Part shown: in pieces, positions 13,122 to 13,170 of the stretch
Position numbering within the stretch: the stretch's first letter is position 1
Layout of the letters: each line of letters begins with the position of its first letter
Assembly (NCBI GenBank): GCA_026389055.1
Contig: JAPLIO010000195.1
Location: forward strand, 1 to 13,170
Length of the DNA: 13,170 nt
Source: Candidatus Melainabacteria bacterium
GTDB taxonomy: Bacteria > Cyanobacteriota > Vampirovibrionia > Vampirovibrionales > JAJTHC01
Direction of reading: 5' to 3'
Made by a program: the position numbers and the translations under genes
Notes under the pieces: generated by a model
What the model saw: the letters and a program-made list of their open reading frames with translations, nothing else
Told to the model about the DNA's origin: nothing
The model's database searches: none

Positions 13122-13170
13122 ATGAGTATTAAGTCGTACAGCGGTCTTCTGTTAGTTCTTCAATCAACAC
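13122..13170 (+). CDS. Possible start of a further gene (partial, uncertain)
   Basis: ATG at 13122 opens a frame (MSIKSYSGLLLVLQS) that runs off the window, preceded by GGGAG about 13 nt upstream. A basic start followed by Leu/Val would fit a signal or membrane segment. An alternative on the minus strand is a C-terminal fragment ending in TAA at 13129-13131 (13 codons ending LIEELTEDRCTT). The two overlap and only one is likely real; too little sequence is visible to decide. Confidence 0.25.
   Translation, partial: MSIKSYSGLLLVLQST

Overview
The window is bacterial DNA of moderate GC with dense genes, many AAAGGA/GGAG-type ribosome-binding sites and AT-rich spacers. It carries a flagellin with secreted FAS1-domain proteins, a heteromeric acetyl-CoA carboxylase carboxyltransferase pair, histidine biosynthesis genes and miaB. 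No tRNA, rRNA, CRISPR array, transposase or phage gene was seen. The combination would suit a flagellated, non-photosynthetic member of the cyanobacterial lineage (Melainabacteria/Vampirovibrionia type), but this is inference from gene content only and held at roughly 0.4.

Layout. (1) 1-271 minus: the 5' part of a zinc-ribbon protein with a Gly/Asn/Tyr/Gln-rich tail. (2) 272-1006: an AT-rich non-coding stretch ending in a 152-bp imperfect palindrome (832-983). (3) 1007-1870 plus: a PHP-domain phosphoesterase, convergent with and overlapping by 4 bp (interlocked stop codons) an unrecognised low-complexity protein at 1867-2736 minus. (4) 2980-4268 minus: two tandem paralogous secreted FAS1 proteins, each with its own promoter-like element. 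(5) 4269-4896: a long spacer with dyads and direct repeats, leading into a short flagellin (4897-5769 plus) and a small unknown protein (6098-6376 plus). (6) 6469-8517 minus: hisF followed by a single ORF fusing HisA, HisI and HisE, so two ORFs encode steps 2 to 5 of histidine synthesis after the initial HisG reaction (with HisH supplied elsewhere). (7) 8683-9471 plus: an unrecognised membrane protein with a disordered Pro-rich N-terminus. (8) 9599-13038 plus: accD-accA-miaB, apparently one transcription unit.

The most unusual signals are (a) tandem in-frame ATG runs at the starts of three genes (4, 5 and 4 ATGs), each placed so that the first ATG lies 10 nt after a Shine-Dalgarno-like motif, with accA also ending in four consecutive in-frame stop codons; (b) the HisA-HisI-HisE trifunctional fusion; (c) the 152-bp palindrome, which looks like a dispersed palindromic or MITE-like repeat; and (d) the regulatory structures around the FAS1 pair and upstream of flagellin. 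I see no evidence for a defence island or a new enzymatic system. The rest is housekeeping and surface/motility genes.
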